Below are positions 8,222 to 14,977 of a stretch of DNA of 21,270 nt, in pieces (position 1 is the first letter of the stretch; the number at the start of each line of letters is the position of its first letter). Where the stretch lies: the NCBI GenBank assembly GCA_035458865.1, contig DATHYZ010000003.1, positions 1 through 21,270 on the forward strand, in the 5' to 3' direction. Both the position numbers and the translations under genes were made by a program. This stretch comes from DATHYZ01 sp035458865 (GTDB lineage: Bacteria; Chloroflexota; Limnocylindria; Limnocylindrales; CSP1-4). The notes beneath the pieces were generated by a model that saw nothing but the letters and a program-made list of their open reading frames with translations, was not told the origin of the DNA and ran no database searches.

Positions 8222-8227
8222 AGGAGG
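8222..8227 (+). promoter_or_regulatory. Strong Shine-Dalgarno for DsrE-like gene
   Basis: AGGAGG, 5 nt before the ATG at 8233. It stands out because neighbouring aspS and hisS lack such a site, and it fixes the start of this small gene. Confidence 0.75.
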
Positions 8228-8232
8228 GAGCC

Positions 8233-8595
8233 ATGGCACGCTTGCTCGTCCACATCACCGTGGGTCCGCACGATCCCACGAAGGTGGCGCTCGGCCTGCT
8301 CGTCGCGCGCACCGCGCTCGACGGCGGCCATGAGGTCGATGTCTTCTTTGCCGGTGACGCGGTCGCCGTGCTCCGACCGTCGACATTGGCCGCCGGGCAC
8401 GGCGTCGGGACCGGCTCGCTGGAGGAGCATGTCAACGCGCTCGTCGGTGGCGGAGCCCGCATCCACGCCTCTCGCATGTCGTCGAATGCCCGCGGGCTCG
8501 GCGCCGGCGACGTGGGCGACGTCCCGGTCGGATTCGCGACGCCCGACATGCTCGTTCGCCTGACCTTCGAGGCCGACCGGGTCCTCTGCTACTGA
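8233..8595 (+). CDS. Small DsrE/DsrF-like fold protein
   Basis: 120 aa. The opening RLLVHITVGPHDPTKVALGLLVARTAL, the strand HEVDVFFAGDAV, and the later GARIHASRMSSNARGL and TPDMLVRLTFEADRVLCY match the order of elements in DsrE-family proteins, which include sulfur-relay subunits (TusD/DsrE) and many small proteins of unknown role. In sulfur-carrying members a cysteine stands just before the M-S-x-x-A-R-G segment; here that region reads HASRMSSNARG with no Cys. The only cysteine is the penultimate residue, Cys119. A classical persulfide relay is therefore doubtful, unless the C-terminal Cys serves. It lies alone on the plus strand between two minus-strand synthetase genes and is convergent with hisS. 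Confidence 0.75.
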   Translation: MARLLVHITVGPHDPTKVALGLLVARTALDGGHEVDVFFAGDAVAVLRPSTLAAGHGVGTGSLEEHVNALVGGGARIHASRMSSNARGLGAGDVGDVPVGFATPDMLVRLTFEADRVLCY

Positions 8596-8628
8596 GGTCC
8601 GCCGCGGTCGCGCGCGACCGCGACCTCA
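8593..8628. terminator. Shared symmetric hairpin between DsrE-like gene and hisS
   Basis: An 18-nt perfect palindrome (8604-8621, GCGGTCGCG/CGCGACCGC) is flanked by a second stem TGAGGTC (8593-8599) and GACCTCA (8622-8628), with a 4-nt bulge at 8600-8603. Each outer arm contains the TGA stop codon of one convergent gene. It can fold from either strand, so it is a likely bidirectional terminator, without a T-tract. Confidence 0.6.
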
Positions 8629-9900
8629 GCCGCCCGCCTTCCTCCGCAGGATCGGCACGAGATCCTCGAGCTCGACCGGCTTCTGGCTGGCCCCGTCGAG
8701 GTCGCGGAGGCCGACCTTGCCGTCCGCCAGCTCGTCCCCGACGATCACCGCGAACCGCGCACCGTCCTTGACCGCTGCCTCGAGCTGACGACCGAGCTTC
8801 CGACGGGCGAGATCGGCCCGGACCGCGAGCCCTGCCGCGCGAAGGTCGGTGGCGATCCGCAGGCGGGCCGCGGTCGCGTCCGGATCCGCGCCGACGACGA
8901 CGGCGAGCGGCGGGGTCGGTGGGACGTCCGGGGCGCCGGCCTCGCTCCGGGTGAGGATCACCCGGTCGAGCCCGATGGCGAACCCGATGCCGGGCGTCGG
9001 ACGCCCGCCGAGCAGCTCGACGAGGCCGTCATAGCGCCCACCGCCGCCGAGCGCCTGCTGCTGGCCCTCGGCACCACTGCGGTAGTACTCGAAGGCGGTC
9101 CTCGTGTAGTAGTCGAGCCCGCGGACGAGCCCGGGCTCGATCCGGTAGCGGATGCCGAGGGCGTCGAGGTGATCACGGACCGCGGCGAAGTGATCGCCAC
9201 AAGCGGCGCAGAGGGCATCCACGGCGTGCGGTGCCGTCGCGTTGATCGCGGCCATCGCCGGGTCCTTCGAGTCGAGGAGGCGGAGCGGGTTCGTCTCCAG
9301 CCGCCGGCGCTCGAGTTCGGGCAGGAGGCCCTCGCGCTCGCGGTAGTGGGTGACCAGTCGCTCGAGATAGGCCGGCCGGCAGGCCGGGTCGCCGATGCTG
9401 TTGACCAGCACCTCGACGTCGTCGAGACCGACATCGCGGTAGAAGCGGAGCCCGAGCTCGATGAGCTCGGCGTCGACGGCGGGACCCGGATCGCCGATCG
9501 CCTCGACGTTCCACTGGCGGAACTGCCGCCAGCGGCCGGCCTGCGGCCGGTCGTAGCGGAACATCGGACCGATCGTGCTGACCTTCACCGGCTGGGGCCA
9601 GGTCTGCATCCCGTGCTGGATGTAGGCCCGCACGACGCCCGCGGTCGCCTCCGGTCGAAGCGCCCACGCCTCCGACTCCTCGGTCCGCGGGACCAGCCGG
9701 AACATCTCCTTCTCGACGACGTCCGTCCCCTCCCCAACGCCACGCTCGAAGACCTCGGCGCGCTCGAAGATGGGGACCTCCATCTCGCGGTAGCCGTAGC
9801 GGGCGGCCAGGTCCGCCGCCGTCCGCTCGACCTCGGTCCAGGTAGCGCGCTCGTCGGGCAGCAGGTCCCGGGTCCCGCGGGGGCTTCGGTAGGCCGGCAT
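8626..9900 (-). CDS. hisS: Histidyl-tRNA synthetase
   Basis: Class II synthetase, 424 aa, the usual length. Seen: RGTRDLLPDE at the N-terminus (8-17); motif 2 region GPMFRYDRPQAGRWRQFRQ (111-129); histidine-binding LVRGLDYYTRTAFEY (258-272); GGGGRYDGL (285-293); motif 3 GIGFAIGLDR (304-313); and a C-terminal anticodon-binding domain from about 332 to 420 (LRAAGLAVRADLARRKLGRQ). The ATG at 9900 follows a TAGACT hexamer by exactly 6 nt and has no Shine-Dalgarno, so a leaderless mRNA is likely. It is divergent from the corrinoid operon and convergent with the DsrE-like gene. Confidence 0.97.
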   Translation of the reverse strand: MPAYRSPRGTRDLLPDERATWTEVERTAADLAARYGYREMEVPIFERAEVFERGVGEGTDVVEKEMFRLVPRTEESEAWALRPEATAGVVRAYIQHGMQTWPQPVKVSTIGPMFRYDRPQAGRWRQFRQWNVEAIGDPGPAVDAELIELGLRFYRDVGLDDVEVLVNSIGDPACRPAYLERLVTHYREREGLLPELERRRLETNPLRLLDSKDPAMAAINATAPHAVDALCAACGDHFAAVRDHLDALGIRYRIEPGLVRGLDYYTRTAFEYYRSGAEGQQQALGGGGRYDGLVELLGGRPTPGIGFAIGLDRVILTRSEAGAPDVPPTPPLAVVVGADPDATAARLRIATDLRAAGLAVRADLARRKLGRQLEAAVKDGARFAVIVGDELADGKVGLRDLDGASQKPVELEDLVPILRRKAGG

Positions 9901-9906
9901 CGCCCG

Positions 9907-9912
9907 AGTCTA
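9907..9912 (-). promoter_or_regulatory. -10 hexamer TAGACT of hisS (leaderless)
   Basis: TAGACT on the minus strand, 6 nt before the hisS ATG. The surrounding GGTAGACTCGG is identical to that upstream of rel at 19867-19872. No -35 was recognised. Confidence 0.5.
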
Positions 9913-9971
9913 CCGAGGCGTCCGCCTTGGCGTCGGCCCGACCGGGTGCGGGCGGCGTGCAGGGCCGCCGT

Positions 9972-9987
9972 CGGGCCGCTCGGCCCG
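9972..9987. repeat. Inverted repeat in hisS/corrinoid-operon divergent gap
   Basis: CGGGCCG-CT-CGGCCCG lies between the hisS promoter and the candidate -35 of the corrinoid operon. It could be an operator, but short GC palindromes are expected by chance here. The rest of the 179-bp gap (9901-10079) holds the promoter and leader elements listed separately; I see no cobalamin riboswitch signature in it. Confidence 0.25.
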
Positions 9988-10008
9988 TTCGCCCCGCGAC
10001 ACTCGGCC

Positions 10009-10037
10009 TTGTCCCCGCCGGCGCCGCCCCCTACGGT
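10009..10037 (+). promoter_or_regulatory. Candidate promoter of corrinoid methyl-transfer operon
   Basis: TTGTCC (10009-10014) and TACGGT (10032-10037) are separated by 17 nt, the ideal spacing. Transcription would start near 10044, giving a leader of about 36 nt that contains a stem-loop and a Shine-Dalgarno. This is the best-formed -35/-10 pair I found in the window, but it is read by eye. Confidence 0.4.
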
Positions 10038-10045
10038 CGCTCGGG

Positions 10046-10075
10046 GGCCGGATGGACCGGCCAGCTCCAAGGAGG
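10046..10075 (+). promoter_or_regulatory. Leader stem-loop and Shine-Dalgarno of corrinoid operon
   Basis: GGCCGG-ATGGA-CCGGCC (10046-10062) is a perfect 6-bp stem with a 5-nt loop, immediately followed by AAGGAGG (10069-10075), 4 nt before the GTG at 10080. The Shine-Dalgarno decides the start of the first gene. The stem could influence ribosome access, which is an inference. Confidence 0.45.
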
Positions 10076-10079
10076 GGCG

Positions 10080-11729
10080 GTGGGCGAGCTCCGTCACGCC
10101 GGCCGACGCCGGCCGCTGATCGCCGGTCGGTCGCTCTTCGACCACGCCGACGAGCTCGAGCTCGTGGTACCGCAGACCTGCCGACGGACCGGCCGCTGCC
10201 GGGAGTGCGTCGTCGAGGTACGGTCGGGCGAGACCGCCCTGTCGACCCCGTCGGAGGCGGAGCGCTACCTGCGCGCCCCGTACCGACTGGCCTGCCAGGC
10301 CATCGTGGAGCGGGACGACGTTGATGTGGAGGTGGACGTCCTCCGCCGGCGGCTGCAGATCCAGGCCGGCGAGGCAACGGCGCTCCAGGTCACCGCCGAC
10401 CCGCTCGAACCCGCCGTGCAGCGCCGGGCCGACCGCGTCATCACCGACCGGGGGGAGGACCTGGGTCCCTGGGCCGGCGCCCTCGTCGGGCTCGCCGTCG
10501 ACATCGGCACGACCACCGTCGTCGCCGACCTCGTCGACCTCGAGTCGGGAGCGCTGCTCCACCGCACGGCGATGGAGAACCCGCAGCGTTTTGCCGGGAG
10601 CGACGTCGTCGCCCGGATCGCCTACGACACCGAGGCGGAGCGCGGTGAGCTCCAGCGGGCCCTCAGGCGGGCGCTTGACCACGAGCTCCGGGCCGCCATG
10701 TCCGACCTCGGGCTGGCCCGGACCGCGTTGGCGGACGCGGTGATCGTGGGCAACCCGACGATGCGCGACATCGCCTTCGGGCTGGACGTGGACCGGCTGG
10801 GGCGCCGGCCCTTCCGCTCGACGACCGAGGCAGCCTGGCGGACCGGCCTGCGCCGGACGACGGCGATCGTCCGCCGGGCCCACGAGGTCGGGCTGTGGAT
10901 GCACCCCAGGGGGCGCGTGTACGGGGCCCCCATCCTGGGGTCGCACGTCGGCGCCGACATCGCGGCGGACCTGGTGGCGGTCGACATGGCCGGGGGGCCG
11001 GCTGTCTCGATGCTCGTCGACATCGGCACCAACAGCGAGGTCGTGGTCCGCGCCGGCGACCGCTGGCTGGCGGCGTCCTGCCCGGCCGGCCCGGCCTTCG
11101 AGGGCGGAGGCGTCGGTCACGGCATGCCCGCGGTGGAGGGGGCGGTCCAGGCCGTTCGACTCGTGCAGGGTCGTCTGCACTGCGACACGATCGGCGACGT
11201 GGCGCCCGACGGCTTCTGCGGATCCGGCCTGATCGACCTGCTCGCGGTCCTTCGCGAGAGCGGGCGATTGCGGCCCGACGGCCGCTTCGACGACGGCACC
11301 AGCACGATCGTCGTGGATGCCGACCGCGGCATCGAGCTCACGCGCGCCGACGTGAGCCATCTCGCCCAGGCCAAGGCCGCCAACGCCTGCGGCCAGGCCA
11401 TGCTCCTGGAGGCCGTCGGCGTGCGGCCCGCCGAGGTGGAGCGGCTCTGGCTGGCCGGCGGCTTCGCGACCTACGTCGACGTCCCCAATGCGATGGCGAT
11501 CGGGCTCCTGCCGCCGATCCCACGCGATCGAGTCGTCAAGGTCGGCAACGGGGCGATCCTGGGGGCCGGGCGGCTCCTGCGATCGGTCCGGCGCCGACGA
11601 GAGCTGGAGGACCTGGTGACACGGATCGACCACCTGGAGCTGGAGCTCGATCCCCGCTTCTTCGACCGGTTCGTCGACGGCCTGCGGTTCGAGCCGCAGG
11701 GCGCCCCGTCGCCGGTGGTGCCGGCATGA
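10080..11729 (+). CDS. RACo-type corrinoid activation protein (2Fe-2S ferredoxin + ASKHA ATPase, DUF4445)
   Basis: Such proteins use ATP and a 2Fe-2S cluster to reduce inactive Co(II) corrinoid back to Co(I). From the GTG at 10080 it has 549 aa. The ferredoxin domain carries C34-x5-C40-x2-C43-x28-C72. After only about 65 residues the ATPase core begins: phosphate-1 VDIGTTT (140-146), NPQRFAGSDVVARI (167-180), GNPTM (224-228), phosphate-2 LVDIGTNSE (312-320), SCPAGPAFEGGG (333-344) and GFCGSGLIDLL. The frame is open back to 9927, but the extra 51 residues are unlike the family and precede the Shine-Dalgarno. The linker/middle region is shorter than in the roughly 630-aa Carboxydothermus RACo. 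First gene of the operon; its stop overlaps the next ATG (ATGA). Confidence 0.9.
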   Translation: MGELRHAGRRRPLIAGRSLFDHADELELVVPQTCRRTGRCRECVVEVRSGETALSTPSEAERYLRAPYRLACQAIVERDDVDVEVDVLRRRLQIQAGEATALQVTADPLEPAVQRRADRVITDRGEDLGPWAGALVGLAVDIGTTTVVADLVDLESGALLHRTAMENPQRFAGSDVVARIAYDTEAERGELQRALRRALDHELRAAMSDLGLARTALADAVIVGNPTMRDIAFGLDVDRLGRRPFRSTTEAAWRTGLRRTTAIVRRAHEVGLWMHPRGRVYGAPILGSHVGADIAADLVAVDMAGGPAVSMLVDIGTNSEVVVRAGDRWLAASCPAGPAFEGGGVGHGMPAVEGAVQAVRLVQGRLHCDTIGDVAPDGFCGSGLIDLLAVLRESGRLRPDGRFDDGTSTIVVDADRGIELTRADVSHLAQAKAANACGQAMLLEAVGVRPAEVERLWLAGGFATYVDVPNAMAIGLLPPIPRDRVVKVGNGAILGAGRLLRSVRRRRELEDLVTRIDHLELELDPRFFDRFVDGLRFEPQGAPSPVVPA

Positions 11730-13285
11730 GCGGGCCGACCTTCCGGGAGCGGATCCTCGCTCCCGGCGCCGACATCACCGTGGTGGAGCTCGTGCCGTGG
11801 CACGGCAGCGCCCTCGAAGCCGACGGACGGGTCGCGCTGGACCTGGCGGCCTCCATGGCGGCGCATCCGGCCGTCGACGCCGTCAGCGTCACCGACAACG
11901 CCGGCGGGCACGCCATGGCCGGGCCCGAGATCCTCGCCAGGGAGGCGGCTGCGAACGGCGCCCAGGCGATCGTCCACGTGGCCTGTCGCGACCGCAACCG
12001 CAACGACCTCCTGAGCCTGGGTTGGCGGCTCCTGAGCGAGGACATCGACACGATCCTCTGCCTCTCGGGTGACTACCCGGTGGAGGACGTCGCCGGCGTG
12101 GCCCGGCCGGTCTTCGACATGGACTCGGTGGCCCTCCTGGAGCTCTACCGGCGGGCCGGCGTCCTCCCGTCCGAGGACGGCTCGGGCGGCCTCTTCCCCG
12201 GCGTCGCCGTCAACAACTACAAGCGGCTCGAGGCCGAGGTCATGCCCCAGCTGTTCAAGCTGGAGCTCAAGGTCCGGACCGGCGCGCGCTACGTCATCGG
12301 CCAGGTGGGCTGGGACGCTCGCAAGCAGGACGAGCTGCTCCGCTACATGCGCCTGCGGGAGCTCCAGGTCCCGGTGCTCAACAACGTCTTCCGGCTGACG
12401 CGGGGCATCGCCCGGGCCTTCCACGCCGGCCGCATCCCCGGGGTGACCGTCAGCGACGAGCTCTTCGAGCAGACCGAGGAGGCCGGCGGCTCGCCGGACA
12501 AGGGCAAGGCCTTCTTCCGCGAGCTGGCCGCCCGCCAGATCGCCATCGGCCGCGGCCTGGGGCACGCCGGGACGTACCTCGGCGGGGTCCACAAGGTCGA
12601 GGAGATGGACGCCATCCTCGAGCTCGCGGCGAGCTACGGACCGGACGACTGGAAGGACTTCGCCCGGGACTTCCAGTACCCGCTCCCGGGGACGTTCTAC
12701 TACTTCGAGCAGGACCCCGACACGTGCCTGAACTCGGACACCGTGGACCGGATCTACCGGCGGAGCTCGACGGCCGCGGCCCGGCGCTGGGCCCGGCGCA
12801 GGGTCGATCCAACGTACCTGGTCAATCGGTTCATCCATGACGTCGCCTTCGAGCCCGGGACGCCCGGGTTCCGCCTGTTCGGGGCCGCCTACGGCCGCGT
12901 CGAACAGGTCGGCCTGGCCCGCCCGCTCCACATCGCCGAGCAGGCGATCAAGATCCCGCTGTTCGACTGCCGCGACTGCGGCGACTGCTCCCTGCCCGAG
13001 ACGGCCTATCTCTGCCCCGAGTCCCAGTGCGCGAAGAACCAGCGGAACGGTCCCTGCGGCGGGACCCGCGACGGCGAGTGCGAGGTGCCCGGGCGGCGCT
13101 GCATCTGGGTCCGGGCCTACGGTCGGCTCAAGCCGTTCGGCGAGGAGCGCACGACGCTCGAGCGGCCCGTGGTGATCACCGACCACGCCCTCCGTCGGAC
13201 GAGCGCCTGGGCCAACACGTACCTCGGCCGCGACCACGCCGGCCGGGCGCGGACCGCGGGAGACGACCATGCACCGAAGTCCTGA
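11726..13285 (+). CDS. metF: Methylenetetrahydrofolate reductase with fused MetV-type C-terminal zinc-finger-like domain
   Basis: 519 aa. The N-terminal TIM barrel (about 15-300) resembles MetF, which interconverts methylene- and methyl-tetrahydrofolate: VELVPWHG places Glu21 where MetF has its catalytic Glu, followed by VSVTDNAGG (53-61), HVACRDRNRNDLLS (84-97) and LCLSGDYP (111-118). A central region of about 110 residues with no motif I can name follows. The C-terminus (about 410-470) is the MTHFR_C/PF12225-type domain with eight cysteines: C415-x2-C418-x2-C421-x8-C430-x4-C435-x8-C444-x7-C452-x6-C459, in the context LPETAYLCPESQC and NGPCGGT. In acetogens this domain is found on the separate MetV subunit. 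It starts in a 4-nt overlap with the activator gene and overlaps the next gene by 17 nt, so the operon is tightly coupled. Electron donor unknown. Confidence 0.9.
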   Translation: MSGPTFRERILAPGADITVVELVPWHGSALEADGRVALDLAASMAAHPAVDAVSVTDNAGGHAMAGPEILAREAAANGAQAIVHVACRDRNRNDLLSLGWRLLSEDIDTILCLSGDYPVEDVAGVARPVFDMDSVALLELYRRAGVLPSEDGSGGLFPGVAVNNYKRLEAEVMPQLFKLELKVRTGARYVIGQVGWDARKQDELLRYMRLRELQVPVLNNVFRLTRGIARAFHAGRIPGVTVSDELFEQTEEAGGSPDKGKAFFRELAARQIAIGRGLGHAGTYLGGVHKVEEMDAILELAASYGPDDWKDFARDFQYPLPGTFYYFEQDPDTCLNSDTVDRIYRRSSTAAARRWARRRVDPTYLVNRFIHDVAFEPGTPGFRLFGAAYGRVEQVGLARPLHIAEQAIKIPLFDCRDCGDCSLPETAYLCPESQCAKNQRNGPCGGTRDGECEVPGRRCIWVRAYGRLKPFGEERTTLERPVVITDHALRRTSAWANTYLGRDHAGRARTAGDDHAPKS

Positions 13286-14318
13286 CGGGCGCCCGTTCAC
13301 CGTCATCGGCGAGAACATCCACGCGACCCGGGTCGTCCGGCGGGACGGGCCGCGTCACGGGCAGGGGCCGGACGGCCGGGCCGCCCTCCGCTTCGAGACC
13401 CCGGATGGGACCGAGCGCTGGTTCGCCCTGCCGGAGACGATCCTCCAGAGCGGTCCGTACGCCGCCGGCAAGGTGAAGCACGTCGCCGCGGCGCTGCTGG
13501 CCGGCCTGGATGGCGGCGCCGACGCCGCCGACGCCGACGCCTATGTGCGCTGGGTGGCCGGGCGCCAGCTGGACCGCGGCGCCGACTACCTCGACGTCAA
13601 CGTGGACGAGGTGGGCCTGGATGCCGCCCTGCAGGCGGACGCGATGCGCTGGGTCGTCGGGATCCTCACCGACTTCACCGACACGCCGCTCTCGCTCGAC
13701 TCGTCGAGCGCCGCGACCCTCGAGGTGGGCCTTGACGCCCTCCCGGCCGGTGCCCCGACGCCGCTCCTCAACTCGGCATCGGCCGAGCGGCCCGACGTGC
13801 TCGACCTGGCGGCATCGCGCGCGACCGCTGTCGTGCTCTCCGCGGCCGGCAAGGGCGCGCCCCCGTCGACCGCGGACGCCAAGACCGCGGCCTCGACCGC
13901 CATCGCGGAACGAGCGGCCGGGCTCGGGGTCCCCCCGGAGCGCTGGCACATCGACCCCCTCGTCCTGCCGGTGGCGGTGGACCCGGATGCTGGCCGGGCG
14001 TACCTCGAGGCCGTGGCCGGCATCCGGGCCGCCCTCGGCGACGCTCCGCACGTCACCGGCGGCCTCTCGAACGTCTCGTTCGGCCTGCCCGTCCGGGCAC
14101 TCCTCAACCGTGTCTTCATCGACCTCGCGGTCAGCGCCGGGGCCGACAGCGGGATCGTCGATCCGGTGGGCCTGGACATCGCCGCGGCCCTCGACCCGGA
14201 CCGGGACGCGCCGGCCTACCAGCTCGCGGCCGACGCCCTGACCGGCCGGGACGCCTACTGCATGGCCTATCTCACGGCGTATCGGTCGGGTCAGCTCGCC
14301 GATCCGGGCGGTGGCTGA
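13269..14318 (+). CDS. Pterin-binding (DHPS-fold) methyltetrahydrofolate:corrinoid methyltransferase
   Basis: 349 aa. Proteins of this fold (AcsE/MeTr, MtgA, the folate module of MetH) move methyl between tetrahydrofolate and a corrinoid protein. Seen: IGENIHATR (13-21), GADYLDVNVDE (104-114), LSLDSSS (141-147), PLLNSASAE (165-173), HIDPLVLPV (227-235), and GGLSNVSFGLP (264-274) with Asn268 at the family's pterin-binding Asn. DAYCMAYLTAYRSG follows near the end. True dihydropteroate synthase is unlikely given the GLSNVSFGLP motif and the neighbours. About 50 residues (roughly 20-75, with a KVKHVAAALL helix after it) separate the first strand from the barrel, longer than in AcsE (about 260 aa). 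GGGAG lies 6 nt before the ATG. It overlaps both neighbours, by 17 and 8 nt. Confidence 0.9.
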   Translation: MHRSPDGRPFTVIGENIHATRVVRRDGPRHGQGPDGRAALRFETPDGTERWFALPETILQSGPYAAGKVKHVAAALLAGLDGGADAADADAYVRWVAGRQLDRGADYLDVNVDEVGLDAALQADAMRWVVGILTDFTDTPLSLDSSSAATLEVGLDALPAGAPTPLLNSASAERPDVLDLAASRATAVVLSAAGKGAPPSTADAKTAASTAIAERAAGLGVPPERWHIDPLVLPVAVDPDAGRAYLEAVAGIRAALGDAPHVTGGLSNVSFGLPVRALLNRVFIDLAVSAGADSGIVDPVGLDIAAALDPDRDAPAYQLAADALTGRDAYCMAYLTAYRSGQLADPGGG

Positions 14319-14970
14319 GCCGCCGGGCGCCCGACAGGATCTCGACCGGCTGGCCGAGGCGATCGTCCGGGGCGACCGGGCTGCCGCGCTGGACGCCACG
14401 AGCGCCGCCATCGCCGCCGGGGCCGCCCCGGAGGCGATCCTGGACGCGGCGACCGGGGGCATGGGGACCGTCGGCGATCGGTTCGCCTGCAACGAGATCT
14501 ACGTGCCCGAGATGCTCATCGCGGCGCGGGCGATGCGGGCCAGCATGACGCTCCTGGAGCCGCTCCTCGTCGATGCCGGCGTGGCCCCGTTGGCGACGGC
14601 GGTCATCGGGACAGCGAAGGGCGACCTCCACGACATCGGCAAGGACCTGGTCGCGACGATGTGGCGGGCGGCCCGACTCGAGGTCGTCGACCTCGGCTCG
14701 GACGTGCCACCCGAGGCCTTCGTCGAGGCCGTCCGCGAGCACGGCGCCAGGATCGTCGGCGTGTCGGCCCTGCTGACCACGACCATGGGCGGCCTGCGGG
14801 AGGTCGTGGACGCGGTGCGCTCCGCCGACCTCCCCGGGGTCAGCGTCGTCGTGGGCGGGGCCCCGGTGACGGCCGAGTTCGCAGCCTCGATCGGCGCCGA
14901 TGGCACGGCAGCCGACGCGGCGACCGCCGCCACGCTCGTCCGCGGGATGCTCGGCCTCGCGGAGGCCTGA
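14311..14970 (+). CDS. Corrinoid (B12-binding) methyl-carrier protein, MtaC/MtbC/MtgC family
   Basis: 219 aa. The N-terminal helical cap domain (about 10-90) has the typical VGDRFACNEIYVPEML (54-69). The Rossmann-like B12 domain has TAKGDLHDIGKDL (101-113), with the D-x-H-x-x-G motif at 105-110 and His107 as lower axial cobalt ligand. It continues with VSALLTTTM (151-159) and VVVGGAPVT (179-187). It is the carrier whose cobalt shuttles the methyl group and is kept active by the RACo protein of the same operon. The GTG start overlaps the preceding gene by 8 nt. Length and motifs are complete. The methyl donor's specific enzyme is not encoded nearby. Confidence 0.94.
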   Translation: MAEPPGARQDLDRLAEAIVRGDRAAALDATSAAIAAGAAPEAILDAATGGMGTVGDRFACNEIYVPEMLIAARAMRASMTLLEPLLVDAGVAPLATAVIGTAKGDLHDIGKDLVATMWRAARLEVVDLGSDVPPEAFVEAVREHGARIVGVSALLTTTMGGLREVVDAVRSADLPGVSVVVGGAPVTAEFAASIGADGTAADAATAATLVRGMLGLAEA

Positions 14971-14977
14971 GCCCTCG

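Noticed and set aside
8172..8549. Upstream extension of the aspS frame
   Set aside because: Antisense to the DsrE-like gene, which has its own strong ribosome site; AspRS family sequence begins after 8171.
9927..10079. Earlier start of the corrinoid activator at 9927
   Set aside because: The additional 51 residues are Arg/Ala/Gly-rich without family resemblance and would include the promoter and Shine-Dalgarno region.
9901..10079. Possible cobalamin riboswitch upstream of the corrinoid operon
   Set aside because: No recognisable B12-box-like conserved core by eye, and the gap is short for the full aptamer plus the promoter elements found; only simple GC hairpins are seen.
9585..11633. 682-codon open frame on the minus strand opposite the corrinoid activator
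   Set aside because: Antisense to a gene with full ferredoxin and ASKHA motifs; the end overlaps hisS in another frame.
13501..13560. GCCGAC short-period repeat within the methyltransferase gene
   Set aside because: Encodes a short Gly-Ala-Asp stretch in a coding region; ordinary GC-rich codon repetition, not a separate element.
13269..14318. Annotation as folate-biosynthetic dihydropteroate synthase (folP)
   Set aside because: The pterin-binding fold is shared, but the GLSNVSFGLP motif and the operon with a corrinoid protein, MetF and RACo point to a methyltransferase.
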